Shown: positions 34,111-46,587 of the stretch, in pieces
Layout: each line of letters opens with the position of its first letter
Numbering within the stretch: position 1 is the stretch's first letter
The notes under the pieces: model-generated
The model's database searches: none
The model's input: only the letters and a program-made list of their open reading frames with translations
What the model was told of the DNA's origin: nothing
Assembly (NCBI GenBank): GCA_946800325.1
Contig: OX326959.1
Location: 503,501 to 567,500 of the forward strand
Length of the DNA: 64,000 nt
Source: Luzula sylvatica
Lineage: Eukaryota; Streptophyta; Magnoliopsida; Poales; Juncaceae
Reading direction: 5' to 3'
Made by a program: the position numbers and the translations under genes

Positions 34111-34830
34111 GCAATTCTAGTCGCGAAATTAGTTAAAAGATAATAGATTACATTAGATTGCATGTTTTTGCAATGGAGGAAAGAATGGAGGAATGAATAG
34201 GCTTGGTATTGTTATTGTTAAGTAGGGTTTTACACAGGCTTTTCTAATTTAGTTCACCTAATAATCAACGTACAACAGGATTATTGGAGGTCCAAACTCC
34301 AAATTGGTTTCATAAATCGAGCATACTATTTAATGCATGCATTTTTATGAGATTATTATGTTTTTTTTCTAGATACAAATGTGTTAATTAAATTAAATGT
34401 TAGTCTTGTTCTATACATTCTATACATGAGATTAGATGCAAAGTTAAATTAACTTATGAATCACATGAAGCATCACTTTTATAAGACTGTCTTTTACAAA
34501 AAGGAATGGAGAGCCCCCTCGAGACTTACACATGGTCCATTACTGATTTCTTTATAAATATTTTTTTTTTAAGCATACATTCAACCTTTTTTTTATTCTT
34601 GATTACTTGAGTGGTAACTGGTAAGTGCAATATAATTAGCCGGTTATTGAATATTTTTTTGAGCGAGGTCGACGAAATGCGGAGCTCTTGAATAGATAAT
34701 AGTAAGAATAGAAAAGATTACAACCCAATGGAAAGTTAGATTGAGCATATTCAGATACGCCACGTGATGTATCCGATACGTATCCGAACCGTATCACATC
34801 CGTTCATGATACTTTTGTATTTTTTAAGTA
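34111..34830. repeat. Direct repeat, copy 1 (about 720 bp)
   Basis: Begins GCAATTCTAGTCGCGAAATT and ends near GATACTTTTGTATTTTTTAA. The same sequence recurs at 36045-36765 with few differences, and a central part again at 36837-37032. No coding potential. Probably a segmental duplication or an unclassified transposon. Confidence 0.85.
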
Positions 34831-35300
34831 TCCGCGTAACATACTAATAAATCATAATTGTATTACAAGATTATTCATTAATTATCATTTATACAAATAA
34901 ATTAAGATTGTTAATAAACCATAATTGTAATGTAACATGATATTAAGTTAATTGTTAATAAATCATAATTAATTACTATATTTAGCACGTGAATTAATTA
35001 ATTATAGTATATTAAATCTTAACAAATATGGAATGTTAATTAAATTTTGATTGACAGTTAATCCATTTGTTAATTAACATATATTTATATTTATATTATT
35101 AAAAAGTATAATTCTTTTATTGAAAAGTATGACAAATAGTGTTATTCATATGTTAATTAAGTTAATTAATTGAATGCATAATTAATCTTATTTCTTTAAT
35201 TAAATATTTATTATCTCGTTAATTAGTTGAATTGTATAATTATTGTTAATAAATATTTGGACTGTTAATTGCAATTTATTAATTATACTATTAATTATAT
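34831..35300. other. AT-rich spacer
   Basis: Very AT-rich with many TTAATTAA motifs. No gene or element with ends. Confidence 0.5.
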
Positions 35301-35558
35301 GGGGAGTTCTATCATACACCTTTTTAAAAGGGTATTTTGGATATTTTAGCAATTAATTATATTTGTAAAAGGTATATCATAAAAAAAAAATTTATGAAGA
35401 TTTTTATTTAAATGAGCAACAAAAAATTTCAATTTAGTCAAAAATTATTTAATAAATATATTTGAGACTTTACCTTAAATATTCATAAATAGATAATTAC
35501 TCCAAATACTCTTGAAAATGGATATATGATAGGAAAAATGATGTATGATAGAAGCCCC
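35301..35558. mobile_element. 258-bp MITE, copy 2, 9-bp duplication TAATTATAT
   Basis: GGGGAGTTCTATCATACACC at the left and ATGTATGATAGAAGCCCC at the right; TAATTATAT flanks both sides (35292-35300, 35559-35567). Same family and same orientation as 32748-33007, including the internal GATATTTTAGCAATTAATTA phrase. Confidence 0.87.
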
Positions 35559-36044
35559 TAATTATATTAGAGTTAACTGTTAATTTAAAACGTTGTTAAT
35601 TGGTTGGAAATTTTTTGAGGACGAATTGGGTCCACGAATTAACCAAAATAACAACGATATCATGCAGAGGATTCTAAGGGATAGTAAAATTTCCCAAATT
35701 CAAATTGGGCCGATAAAGTAAGTATGTTGAATTTTTTTTTTTTAATTATTAATTTCATCTAAATTAAAAGAAAAAAATTGTTGTATAGTGACAGAGATGT
35801 TAGGGTGAAAGAGAGAGAGCGGTTATTGGGCCGTTAACAAATTGTTATATAGTTAGAATTATAATTGTAATTAGCCCAAAGTCTCATGATTATAATTGTA
35901 ATTAGTTATGAGCTTGTAAAGCTCACTCTAAACTTTGTCTGAAGAAAAAAAAATGAACGGAAAATATAATGAGATTATTTTGGTAAAAGAATTATAATAT
36001 TAACCAACCCCTTATTTTTGACCCATCTTTATTGATTTTGTTAT

Positions 36045-36765
36045 GCAATTCTCATCGTGAAATTAGTTAAAAGATAATAGATTAGATTAGATTGCAGGTT
36101 TTTGCAATGGAGGGAAGAATGGAGGAATGAATAGGCTTGGTATTGTTATTGTTAAGTAGGGTTTTACACAAGCTTTTCTAATTTAGTTCACCTAATAATC
36201 AACGTACAACAGGATTATTGGAGGTCCAAACTCCAAATTGGTTTCATAAATCGAGCATACTATTTAATGCATGCATTTTTATGAGATGATTATGTTTTTT
36301 TTGTAGATCCAAATGTGTCAATTAAATTAAATGTTAGTCTTGTTCTATACATTCTATACACGAGATGAGATGCAAAGTTAAATTAACTTACGAATCACAT
36401 GAAGCATCACTTTTATAAGACTGTCTTTTACAAAAAGGAATGGAGAGCCCCCTCGAGACTTACACATGGTCCATTACTCATTTCTTTATAATTTTTTTTT
36501 TTAAGTATACATTCGACCTTTTTTTTTTATTCTTGATTACTTGAGTGGTAACTGGTAAGAGCAATATAATTAGCCGGTTATTGAATATTTTTTTGAGCGA
36601 GGTCGACAAAATGCGGAGCTCTTGAATAGATAATAGTAAGAATAGAAAAAATTACAACCCAATGGAAAGTTAGATTGAGCATATTCAGATACATCATGTC
36701 TTGTATCCGATACGTATTCGAACCGTATCGCATCCGTTCATGATACTTTTGCATTTTTTAAGTAT
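36045..36765. repeat. Direct repeat, copy 2
   Basis: Matches 34111-34830 almost throughout (for example GGATTATTGGAGGTCC, AAAAGGAATGGAGAGCCCCC, TTGAGCGAGGTCGAC). The offset between copies is about 1.93 kb. The intervening sequence contains MITE copy 2. Confidence 0.85.
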
Positions 36766-36836
36766 ATTAATTTATACATTCTATACACGAGAATGTTAGT
36801 CTTGTTCTATACGTATCCGACCCGTATCGCCAATGG

Positions 36837-37032
36837 AAAGTTAGTCTTGTTCTATACATTCTATACACGAGATGAGATGCAAAGTTATATTAATTTATGA
36901 ATCACATGAAGCACCACTTTTATAAGACTGTCTTTTACAAAAAGGAATGGAGAGAGCCCCCTCGAGACTTACTCATGATCCACTACTCATTTCTTTATAA
37001 ATTTTTTTTCCGTCAAGTATATATCCAAACTT
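36837..37032. repeat. Direct repeat, partial third copy
   Basis: Repeats only the middle of the unit, from GTTAGTCTTGTTCTATAC through AAAAGGAATGGAGAG to TTTCTTTATAAATTTTTTTT. The junction at 36766-36836 contains shuffled pieces of the same unit, as after unequal exchange. Confidence 0.75.
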
Positions 37033-37040
37033 TTTTTTTT

Positions 37041-37424
37041 AGGCCAAATTTCACATGTACCCCTACAAAACTCCACAAATTTCGCGTATACCTCTTCAAA
37101 ACGTGAAATATCATGAATATCTCTACAAAACTATTAAAATTTTATGAATGTCTTTTTTGTTAGATTTCGGTTAACTATCTCTTCAGATTACTGCTAATTT
37201 GTCTTTTTCGGTTTTTTCGACATAAATTGTATTCCTTATTTAGATAGGGGGTAAAATTGGAAAATTTTTTTTTAGCGATAATCTTAACAAATAGTTAAGA
37301 AAAATATAATAAAAAAGACATTCATAAAATTATAATAATTGTGTAGGGGTATTCGTGATATTTAAGGTTTTGCGTGGTTATTTGTGAAATTGTGGGGGTT
37401 TCGTTGGGATAAATATGAAATAAA
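37041..37424. mobile_element. Long-TIR element, ends diverged
   Basis: Left ATTTCACATGTACCCCTACA and right-hand complement ATTTCATATTTATCCCAACG start imperfect inverted repeats of about 130 bp; both reach TTTTATGAATGTCTTTTTT. The short centre is non-coding. Target duplication not identified; MULE-like by structure only. Confidence 0.6.
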
Positions 37425-37764
37425 CAAAAATCCCAAAATTTAGTTCTCAAATGAAAAAACCAAATCTAAATATTAACAAGAATAGACATATACTAATACA
37501 AATCAAGATTAAAAAAGCATTTATATATCAAGCTATACAAAATTAAATGTATGAAATATGAGTGCACTACTTCTCATTCTCAATGATGTAGAATGAAAGC
37601 CTAACTCTATCATAATTAGTGTCAATTTAAGAAAATAATGAAATCAAAAGAACGAGTGAAAACAAACGAATATGTTTCAAGTGATTAAAATTGGAACTAA
37701 TTTAGGGTTAGAGTGGCTTACAGGTATTGATTAAAGCAATTTTGGAAGAGGAGATTTACAGTAA
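37425..37764. other. AT-rich spacer
   Basis: No gene or repeat recognised. Confidence 0.5.
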
Positions 37765-38412
37765 CTAGCTATAACCCCGCGCAATTGCGCGGGGCACGTT
37801 GATTTGTTTTTTTTTATGATTTGTGTTTTTTCTGAATTTATTTTTCGGCAGCGTTGTATTGGCCAGTGATTCGATTTGTGCGGTGTTGTGAAATTTTCAA
37901 ACTGAGAAGGACCGAAATGTAATTTTTCAAACTGAAAAGGACCAAAATGTAAATTAAAAAGGACCAAAATGTGAATTAATTTTTTTTTTCGAATTAAAAT
38001 GTGGAAATAAAAGAGGATCAAGATGTAAATATGAAGTACCAAAATGTAATATTTTAAACTTGAAAGGACCAAAACAAAAATAAAAAGGATCAAAATATAG
38101 TTTTTTCAACTAAAAAGGACCAAAATGTAATAAAAAAAGGACCAATATGTAAATTAAAAAATTTCTTACAAAGAGGCCCCTGGACCAAAATGTATTTTTT
38201 TAAACTTGGAGGACCAAAATATAAATAAAAAAGGACCAAAGTGTAATTTTTCGAAAAAAAAGGACCAAAATGTAAATAAAAAAGGACCAAAGTGTAATTT
38301 TTTGAAATAAAAAGGACCGAACTGTAAATAAAAAAGGACCAAAATGTAATTTTTTTTTTACAAAAAGGCCCCTGGTGACGTGGCTCAACCAGGAGCCAGG
38401 AAAAAGTATAGA
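37765..38412 (-). mobile_element. Non-autonomous Helitron-like element with AAGGACCAAAATGT repeats
   Basis: Read on the minus strand, the 3' terminus is a perfect 20-bp palindrome CCCCGCGCAATTGCGCGGGG (37775-37794), then TTATAG and CTAG, with T following: a Helitron end. The other border, near 38412, gives TCTATACTTTTTCC, a fair Helitron 5' start. The interior consists of many degenerate copies of AAAAGGACCAAAATGTAA. No helicase. The 5' flanking base is not the expected A, so the left border in element orientation is approximate. Confidence 0.65.
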
Positions 38413-38572
38413 ATTATACTAATTAAAATTTGGCCTTTTTTATGCTTGATTACTTGAGTGGTAAGTGAAATATACTTAGCTGGTTATTGAATGTTGTGAA
38501 AAAAGTATGGACCATAATTCAAATTGGGCCGATAAAGTATGTTGAAAATAAAATTTTTTCTTTAATTATTAA

Positions 38573-39342
38573 CTAGATTTCTCCCCGCGCAATTGCGAGA
38601 AGGTCTTCAGTCTGTCATGATTTTATTTTTCTCAATACGTAATTAGATTCTACATTTTTTTTATCTGATTGTACACACATAAAAAAAATCCATCTTTTTG
38701 TAAATTTCAAAAAAACTGATCCTCTACCAAACTTTTATTTCCTAATACTTTTATGAATGATCTTAAAAACAAACGGACAAAAATACCCTTCTATTTTCAA
38801 ATTTAATAATTAAATATATATTTTTATTATTTTTTATTAATTTTATTACTTTTAAGAAAATTCATAAACATTTTTAACATGCAGTGATTACAAAAAAAAT
38901 ATAATAATTACAAATTGAGTTTATATAATTTTAATATTTCATTTATTATGTTTGAAAAAATAACATCGGGTAATAATAAAATAAACAATAATAAATAAAC
39001 ATCTTGAAAATATATTGATAGAAAATATCGGTTTAAACGTCAGGTTTTTTTTTTATTTCTTTAATAGTTTCATGATATTTTATTTTTCAAATATTTGGAA
39101 TGTGTTTTTGTAATATTGTTGTTCGTTTTATTATTATTTTATGTTAGTTTTGCAAAGAAAAAATGCAAAGGTCAAAATGTTAAAATTATGTAAATAAAAT
39201 ATATAATAACTTTTTTAAAATTATTATATGGTACCAAAATTTAGGACTTTATTAACATTATTAAAAAATAACAAGTACATATGTAAATTATTAAAATTTG
39301 ATGACATGGAGCAACCAAATGAGAGAAATTTTCTTAACTTTA
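38573..39342 (-). mobile_element. Second Helitron-like element, interrupted by the Copia block
   Basis: Minus strand: CTCGCAATTGCGCGGGGAG, then AAAT and CTAG, with T next (38573-38576). It runs rightwards as AT-rich DNA to 39342, where Copia A begins, and appears to resume at 59225 as TACATATACAAAATTATACT. The phrase TGACATGGAGCAACC near 39302 resembles TGACGTGGCTCAACC in the first copy. Confidence 0.5.
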
Positions 39343-40417
39343 TGAAGGAAACACAGTTTCAGGATCAACCGTAAAAGTGTACACAAGGATAAACGAATGT
39401 AATCGTACATTCGTGGTCATATCTTTCAGTAGGAAAATCCAATTTGAATGGTTCAAATTGGGTTAGATAGATAATAAGATTATCTACAACCTTCATATAG
39501 AAATATATTTCATATGAACGAAGTATCAGTGTCGTTTCTATGAAATACCGAAAGGCTGCAACAGTATGACATACAGTTAGTAAAACAGTCATAACTGTTT
39601 CATACGAACTCCAATTGGGCCAGGCCAAATTGGGTCGAGTGGATAATAAGATTATCTACAACTTTATTGTTGGATGAGTTTCTGTCAGAGGAATTTATCA
39701 ATTTCGTATGGACAGAATACTGGACAGATACATGCAAGTTTCTGTGTGAAAGAGTGTATATTGGATATACATGTCTTTTGGCCAATCCTAATCCTATATG
39801 ATATAAATAGGATTTTTCTCTCTCATCTGGTGTGGTTCATTCAGTGGTTCATTCAGTTAATTAATTCAGAATATTCCAGAGAATTGTGAGACAACTTTCT
39901 AGAGAGAGAAAGGGTGTAAAGAGAGAGAAACCGTGAAAAGGTGTTTTCCGGTATAGAGAATCAATCAATCGAACAAGTTCGCCGGTGCATCGTCTAGGCA
40001 GTTGCACCCGCGACCGACGTCTTACGAGTCAAGGTGGATACAAGTAGAGGAGCAACATCTGGGGCTCTTTCGGTTGTGATCGATTCGGGGGAACGAAATC
40101 TGCCGGAGACGAAAACGAGCGAATCGAGTAACGGGCTGTGGAAGCATGCGGGCATGGAACGCACGAAGACAACCCGAGGCCTGTCAAGACGGTAGGAGAC
40201 GTGCGGTATGGGACGTACGGACTAGTCACCAACGTGACACCGAAGGAAAAGAAGGATGCGAGCGATCAACCCGTCGTGCGTGATCAATTTCACGCTGGTA
40301 ATCGTCTATCCTACTTTGCATCGTACCCTCGAAGTCATGGCGTGATCTTGGATTTAGGGAACCGGATCGGGCCTTCATATCCGCTGCGCGGGCCCGGGGA
40401 CGGGTGAATTCCCTTCA
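39343..40417 (+). repeat. 5' LTR of Copia A (1075 bp)
   Basis: TG..CA borders with a short inverted end (TGAAGG/CCTTCA). TATAAATAG at about 39802 is a likely promoter. U3 holds palindromic TAGATAATAAGATTATCTA (39468-39486) and a related copy near 39640. The 3' portion is GC-rich (CCGCTGCGCGGGCCCGGG). By-eye comparison with the 3' LTR gave about 17 differences. Confidence 0.92.
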
Positions 40418-40418
40418 G

Positions 40419-40430
40419 TGGTATCAGAGC
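40419..40430 (+). promoter_or_regulatory. Primer-binding site of Copia A
   Basis: TGGTATCAGAGC, one base after the LTR, complementary to the 3' end of plant initiator tRNA-Met, as is usual for Copia elements. Confidence 0.9.
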
Positions 40431-40679
40431 GATCGCCATCGATTCGAGGGTCGAATCATTGTCGTATATTCGATATACACACGGGTTATCAAAGTTCGTA
40501 CCCGTTTGCATGATGATAGATATAGAGATTCCAATTTCGTTAAAAATCACAAGTAGAATTCACTAGAGATCAATCAAAAGTTGATTGAGAGTATCTAGGA
40601 ATTATCGTGAAAAGGTTTCATGATTTATCGTTTTAGAAACGAGCGAAAACGGAAGAAACGGCAAAATCTGCAGAAAATT

Positions 40680-41480
40680 AGAATACGAAACAGTGAGTAA
40701 AACTAAGATAATTTTCAGTGGGAAACTCCAAATTGATTGGATCAAATTGGCGTAGTTAGATAATGAGATTATATATGACTTTGATACAGAAAGTTTTTTC
40801 ATTTGAACGAATTATCAGTGTCGTATTTATGGAATACTGAAACGGTGCGACTGTTTGACATACAAGACTAAACCGTCCGTAGATGTCGCATCGAAACTCC
40901 AATTGAGTCCAATCCAATTGGGTTAGTTAGATATTAAGATTATCTAGAACTTTAGTTCATGTTCAATGTCGGTTGGAACAATTTAATATTTTCGTTTCAA
41001 CAGAATACTGAAAAGGTGTCTGTAGTTTTCTGGTTGAAAATGTGTCTATTGGATATACTTACCTTTTCGTTTGTCCGTATTTTACCAAAACTGGTATAAC
41101 TTTCAGTAGGAAACTCCGATTTGAATGGTTCAAGTTGGGTTAGTTAGATAATAATATTATCTAGAACTTTCATGTTGTAATATATTTCATTTGAGCGAAG
41201 TATCAGTGTTGTTCTAATGAAATACCGAAAAGGTGCGACAGTTTGACATATAGTCAGTAAAACGGCCGTAACTTTCGGGTCCGAACTCCAATTGGGCTGG
41301 GGCCAAATTGGGTTGGAAAGATAATAAGATTATCTACAAATTTAATGTTAGTTGATTTTCTGTCAGAGGAATTTACCATTTTCGTTATGACAGATTACGG
41401 AAAGGATGTATGCAGTTTTCTGTTTGAAAATGTGTATATGAGATATACATACCTTTGGGCCTTTCTTTATCTCTAATCAA
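40680..41480. repeat. Leader region with tandem LTR-like units of about 200 bp
   Basis: Four successive blocks carry AACTCCAATTGGG-type text and a TTAGATAATAAGATTATCTA-like palindrome (near 40745, 40928, 41138 and 41318), mirroring the U3 part of the LTR. No gag open frame survives here. Confidence 0.7.
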
Positions 41481-42004
41481 TTAATTCAATCATACTAGAA
41501 TATTAGATAATTAATTATTTAGAATAATTAGTCTCTCTAAATAAATCATATGCATTTAGAAAATCTTGTGATAGTGATATAATATGATTATGTCACAAAT
41601 TATTTAAACATGAATGTCATGATCGCTCATAATATTTAAGTCGTGGAAATGTCTTCCATATCATCAACCATCGAAATTGGTATCACAATATGTGTGTTTC
41701 TAGGCCTTCGTCATGCACACATGTTGATGGTACTAATGGGTGGCAAGCGTTAAATGGGGACTTATGTGTTTCTAGGCCTTCGTCATGCACGTGAGTAGTT
41801 CATTTGAACGATACGTTTGATATGGTTATGACTTAACCGTCCAAGCCAATCCGATTGGAGTTCGGGGCATAGTTAGAATGCACACACGGAACTGGGATTA
41901 TATGTGATACGATCCATCACCGAAATTCTAAAAGGTTCGAGAGTCGCATATGATGCGATTGGATTATATCCTACCTAAATAAGCGAGATCCCACTCGATA
42001 GGCC

Positions 42005-43520
42005 TGATAGCGGTCTTTTTGCACGTCTAAAATGCGTATCGTTGTTTTAAAGTCCCGTAATATAAAACAAGTTAATTATATGGTTGTATAGCAGAAAATA
42101 TAGATTCGTTCCACAGGGAGCTATTGCGTCAAAATAGGATTAAATTTCAGATCTTTAAAATAATTATTTTGAAGTTTCCAAAATTAATGAAAATTTGTGT
42201 AGAGATAGTTCTGAATATTATCAAATTTATCCTAAAATTGCAAACAATTTGGACAACGGAATAAAAAGTTATTAACGAATTACAATCAGGTCTCTGAAAA
42301 ACAGTTCCCTGGAAACTGCAGGTTTTCAGTTTAAGTGACAGTTTTCAAAAATTCATATCAATTCGAATATTTCTTGAAATTCTACAATTCAAAAGGTTCC
42401 CGAAACTAGAAATCAAGATCTACCCAATGAAAGAAACAATTTTAACTTTCGAGATCTAGAATGTACTGAATTAGGTTAAACAAGAATATATACTGGATTT
42501 CTGAGTTAGTTTTCTATTTGAAGTTTTTAAATTAAGTTTGGTTCTAGATTTGTTTTGGAAAATAATTAAACTGAGATTAAGAGAATAAAGAGAAAAAGAT
42601 CAAATTAAAAACTCAAATTAGAACAAAGATTTTTAGAATCAAACAAGTTATATTTACACAACAAATTCGAGAATTGAAAAGACTACACCTAAAACGAGAA
42701 GAAAGCTTCAACGTGATTAGAGGTACTCCTTCCTTGTGAGTGTGAACGATTGATGCTCGAATCGCTAGGAAGCTAGGAGATTGAGCGGTTTTCTCGTCTT
42801 GAAGAAGTCGACTTTCCCGGTTGAAGAAGGCTTCGAGACCGGAAATTAAGAACACGTTTTCACCGGATGAAAGAAGGCTCCGAGTCCGGTTGTGGAGTCT
42901 CTTTTACGACTTGCTTAGATTTTTTCACCAAATGAAGAAAGCTTGAATCTGGAGATGGAGGAAATTCCCGAATTAATGAAACTTGAGTGGTTCTTGAAAG
43001 TTCTTGAGAGTTCTTGAGAGTGCTTGGAGAGGGAGAGAGAGAGAGTGAAGAAGAAAGTGAGAGAGTAAAAAAAGAGCATCCTGCCCCATGGGCCCTTGGG
43101 GTCTATTTATAATGTCTTTGGAGCCTTCCCATTGGTCAAGAGATGGTTGAGATGATTGAGGGTAGTTTGGTAATTGTAGGTGAGGAAGGTGGGCTGAATG
43201 ATGGTTATAGTGTGAGTGGTTTTCGTATAAAATTTGGTGTAGACTTTTGTGTGGTAGATTTCTTGTCTCCTTCTTCATACGTGTACCGAAATGGACAGTA
43301 TAATATATCGATTTTATCGGCGCGAGGAGAGGAAGACAACTACACTGTTGGAATGCCAAAAACTTTCTCCCAAAAACCTAAAATTATCAATAAAACACAC
43401 TTAGTGAAGAAATATTCTTGCAATCTTAAATATGAACAATTATATACACAAAGTTGTCATTTGAAAGAGCTAAAATCCCCAAATTATATACTAAAAATGT
43501 GCTTAATTTTCCTCTTATCA
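42005..43520 (-). mobile_element. 1516-bp solo LTR, 5-bp duplication AGGCC
   Basis: Begins TGATAGCGGTC and ends CTTATCA; the ends are inverted TGATA/TATCA. AGGCC stands on both sides (42000-42004, 43521-43525). No internal region, PBS or polypurine tract, so it is a solo LTR left by recombination. A TATAAATAG with a GA/CT-rich leader is found on the minus strand (around 43105-43115), suggesting minus orientation. The family differs from Copia A. Confidence 0.85.
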
Positions 43521-44030
43521 AGGCCTTCGTCACTTGTGGGAGGATTGCGAAATATGGATCTCGGGTGTTATGGCCTTGGAGTCCCGTATCGGTATGAGGG
43601 TTATCGATTCGATAAAATAACACTATTCATATATTCATCATATAAGCATATAGATTAAGTACGCACGGTTATGAGCTTAATCTTCATCATCCGTTTAGAA
43701 TTATGTTATCAAGCAAACACCAAATATATATCGATGAGATCGATATGATAGATGGCTTTTGGGTCGGAATTACCTTAATTAACCTTGATAGTCAAAGAAT
43801 AGTTCTTAGACTTAAAGGAACGTGTTGGATACGGAAACGGTAGATTCGGGGCTCGAGGCTTTGGCTTTAGAGAAAGCCGGGTTCGATACACTTTAAGAAA
43901 AAATCGAACAATATTACATGCCTTGTGGTGGCATGTGTAGACGCAAATTTCTCAAAATTGTTTTGAGAATTCGGATGTATATGAAAATAAAACACAACGC
44001 TCATGAAATAGTTTCAAGAGCTAGAGCGCG

Positions 44031-44480
44031 TTGAATGGTTCAATGCGGCTCAAAGAGTTGGTTAATTTTGAGACGCCTTATGGGTCTTTGATTAATACTC
44101 GTGTGTTGTTGGTACGAGATTTGATCTTCGTGACCGAATATCATATGCATTTGATAGATAAGTCGATCCCTGAATTGCATGAGATGCGATTTAAAATTGA
44201 ATTGGAGATGCTCGGAGTATCTGAGGAATCCAATGTATATAGATGCGTGGATGTCCTTGTAATTCAAAGGAGGGATCGAAAGAAATGTATGTCGAAGGGT
44301 ATTTTGGGAAAATATTTTCCAAACAGAAAGTTCGGGCAAGGAGTTGTCCAAACTAATGACTTAAAGAATGGTGAAATCCGAGGAGGATTAAACCTAGAAG
44401 TTGATTGCTTCCTTTGGCATTGCCGTCTTGGTCATATGAATGAGATACGCGTATCTAGATTCCATATGATGGATTGCTAG
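44031..44480 (+). pseudogene. Gag-pre-integrase fragment of Copia A
   Basis: An open stretch of 149 codons ends with CFLWHCRLGHMNEIRVSR, the gag-pre-integrase signature of Copia polyproteins (LWH.RLGH). It is the longest surviving coding piece of A. The start codon is simply the first Met of the open stretch. Confidence 0.75.
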
Positions 44481-44499
44481 AATCATTCGAATTAGATCC

Positions 44500-44877
44500 G
44501 ATTGATTAATGCGATACTTATTTATTAGGCAAAACGACAAAGGACATCATTCTCCAAAGGTTGGGGAAAGATCCAACGAATTATTGGAAATTACATTTAG
44601 ATGTAATGTTCCGATAAGTTCCAAGGCAAGAGGAGGCTATCGGTATTTTGTTACGTTTACGGACGGTTAAAATAGATACGGTAATATATGTTTAATGCGT
44701 GCCGAAATGGAAACTTTTGAAAGGTTTAAAGAGTTTCAAAAACAAAATACAATATCGACTTAGCAAGAAAATCAAAGCCCTTTGATAGGATTGAGGAGAC
44801 AAGTATTTGAGCTACGCACTTCGATAGGATCGAAGAGGCGATATTTGAGTTATGAGTATTGATGATCATTTATGATT
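44500..44877 (+). pseudogene. Integrase fragment of Copia A, broken
   Basis: Short pieces in shifting frames match Copia integrase, notably RGGYRYFVTFTDG followed by a stop near 44640-44670. Interrupted at its right edge by the CACTA insertion. Copia B keeps the uninterrupted counterpart (from about 56595 down to 56393, minus strand). Confidence 0.65.
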
Positions 44878-46587
44878 CACTACAACACAATAGTTTTTTA
44901 GGGTCGGGCCGCCCCTAAATTTGAGCTATTATTGGGTCGGCCAGTTCCAAAAAGAAGTTTGGGTCGGTCAAAACAGGGTCAGACGCCCCATTAAGTTCGA
45001 AAATTTGGGTCGGCCCGCCCCAATATGAAATTACCGCCCCTATAGTGTTGTTGGGACGTCTTTTATTTGGGTCCGTCCGAACCTAAAATTTGGGTCGGCC
45101 CGCCCCAAAAAATAAAACCGCCCCAACAAGCATTTGTAACTGCCCGCCCCAATAAATTCCCGTCCCAACAAAAGTTTGCAGCAACCCGCCCCAATAAATC
45201 CCCGCCCCCAATGCTCTATTTGGTCGGCCCGCCCCAAACTCTACCGCCCCAAAACCTTACGCGTTAGTCAGCTTTGTCCCCCTTCTCTCTATTTTTCCCT
45301 CGCCAGCACTCTCTTCTCTCTTTCTTTTTCCGCTCGCTCTCCCTCTCTCTCTCGTGCTCTCTCTCGTGCTCGCTCTCCCTTTCCCTCTCTCTCTCCGCTA
45401 GGGTTAAGCCGAGAAGACTCTCCATCCCTCTCTCTCGTGCTTTCTCTCTCAGCTTCTCCCGCTCTGTCTCTCGGATATGTCTCTCTCGGCTCGCGGATCT
45501 GCCTCTCTCGTGCTCTCTCTCTCTCAACTTCTCCTGCTTTGTCTCTCTCTCCGCTAGGGTTTTTGCTCTGGATCTATCTTTCTCGGCTCGCGGCTACATC
45601 AGAGGAGGAATGGAGAAGGGACGACGGCGGTTTCAGTTGGGATTTCAGCTCCGGATCTCTTGCATCTGGTAATTTTGTGTTTTTCTTTTCTTTTTTCAGT
45701 TTTTTTCGTAGTAAATTGTTGAATTCGAATTTCAATTTGGGAAAATACAGAATTAGGGTTACGATTTTTGTCATTATTGCTGAATTTGGGTTTTAATTGT
45801 TGAATTATGATTTTAATTGCTGATTTGGAGTTTGAATTGTTTAATTATGGCTTCAATTGTTTAATTGCTGAATTTGGGTTTTTTTCTGTCAATTTGAGTT
45901 TACTGGGTCTACCTCCCTCCTCTCTTGTGCTCTCGCGCTGGACCACACTGGCAGCCAAGCCACTTCCTCGCCTCTCCTCGCCTCGTCTGAGAGGATCCAG
46001 TGACCGGTGACCACTTTCTCGCCTCGTCTGAGTTTACTGGTATTTTTTTTGTTTGTTTCTCTCAATTCTTGATAAAATTTAGGGTTTCATTATAGTGTTT
46101 TTTGACATGATTTCGACTGTGCAGGGTTTTTTAACTGACATTGTCGATTTTACTGGTTTTTTTTTTAATTTTCGTCACTGCTTTTTGTTCCTTTTTTACT
46201 GTTTTTCTTGCCCCTTTTTTACTGATTTAATATTTTGTAGGTATGTTCAATGCGATGCAAAAGCTAGACTAGACGAAGGTTCCAGCAATTCCTTTTGAAA
46301 AAAGGTTAATATTATTCAAATTTTTATTTATTTATTCATTAATGAAAATAAATTTGTAAATGCAAATTTGATAAGGCTTAGAAGTTATGGTTTAGGTTTA
46401 GTGTTTAGTTTAAATTTGATAAGTAAATTTATTTAAACAAGCTTCAATTATACAATTTAATCCCAATTCATCTTCAATATCAAGCTAGCCATCGGTTCAA
46501 TCGAATCATTGTTCAATTTGCAATTAATTAAAAAAATGGCAGTAAAAAGACAACAAATCACAATTTTTTGCTACTTCTGTTTTGCAG

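Noticed and set aside
45176..45796. 206-codon open frame in the CACTA element
   Set aside because: Ser/Leu/Arg repeats translated from a CTCTCT-rich region; more like a 5' leader than a protein.
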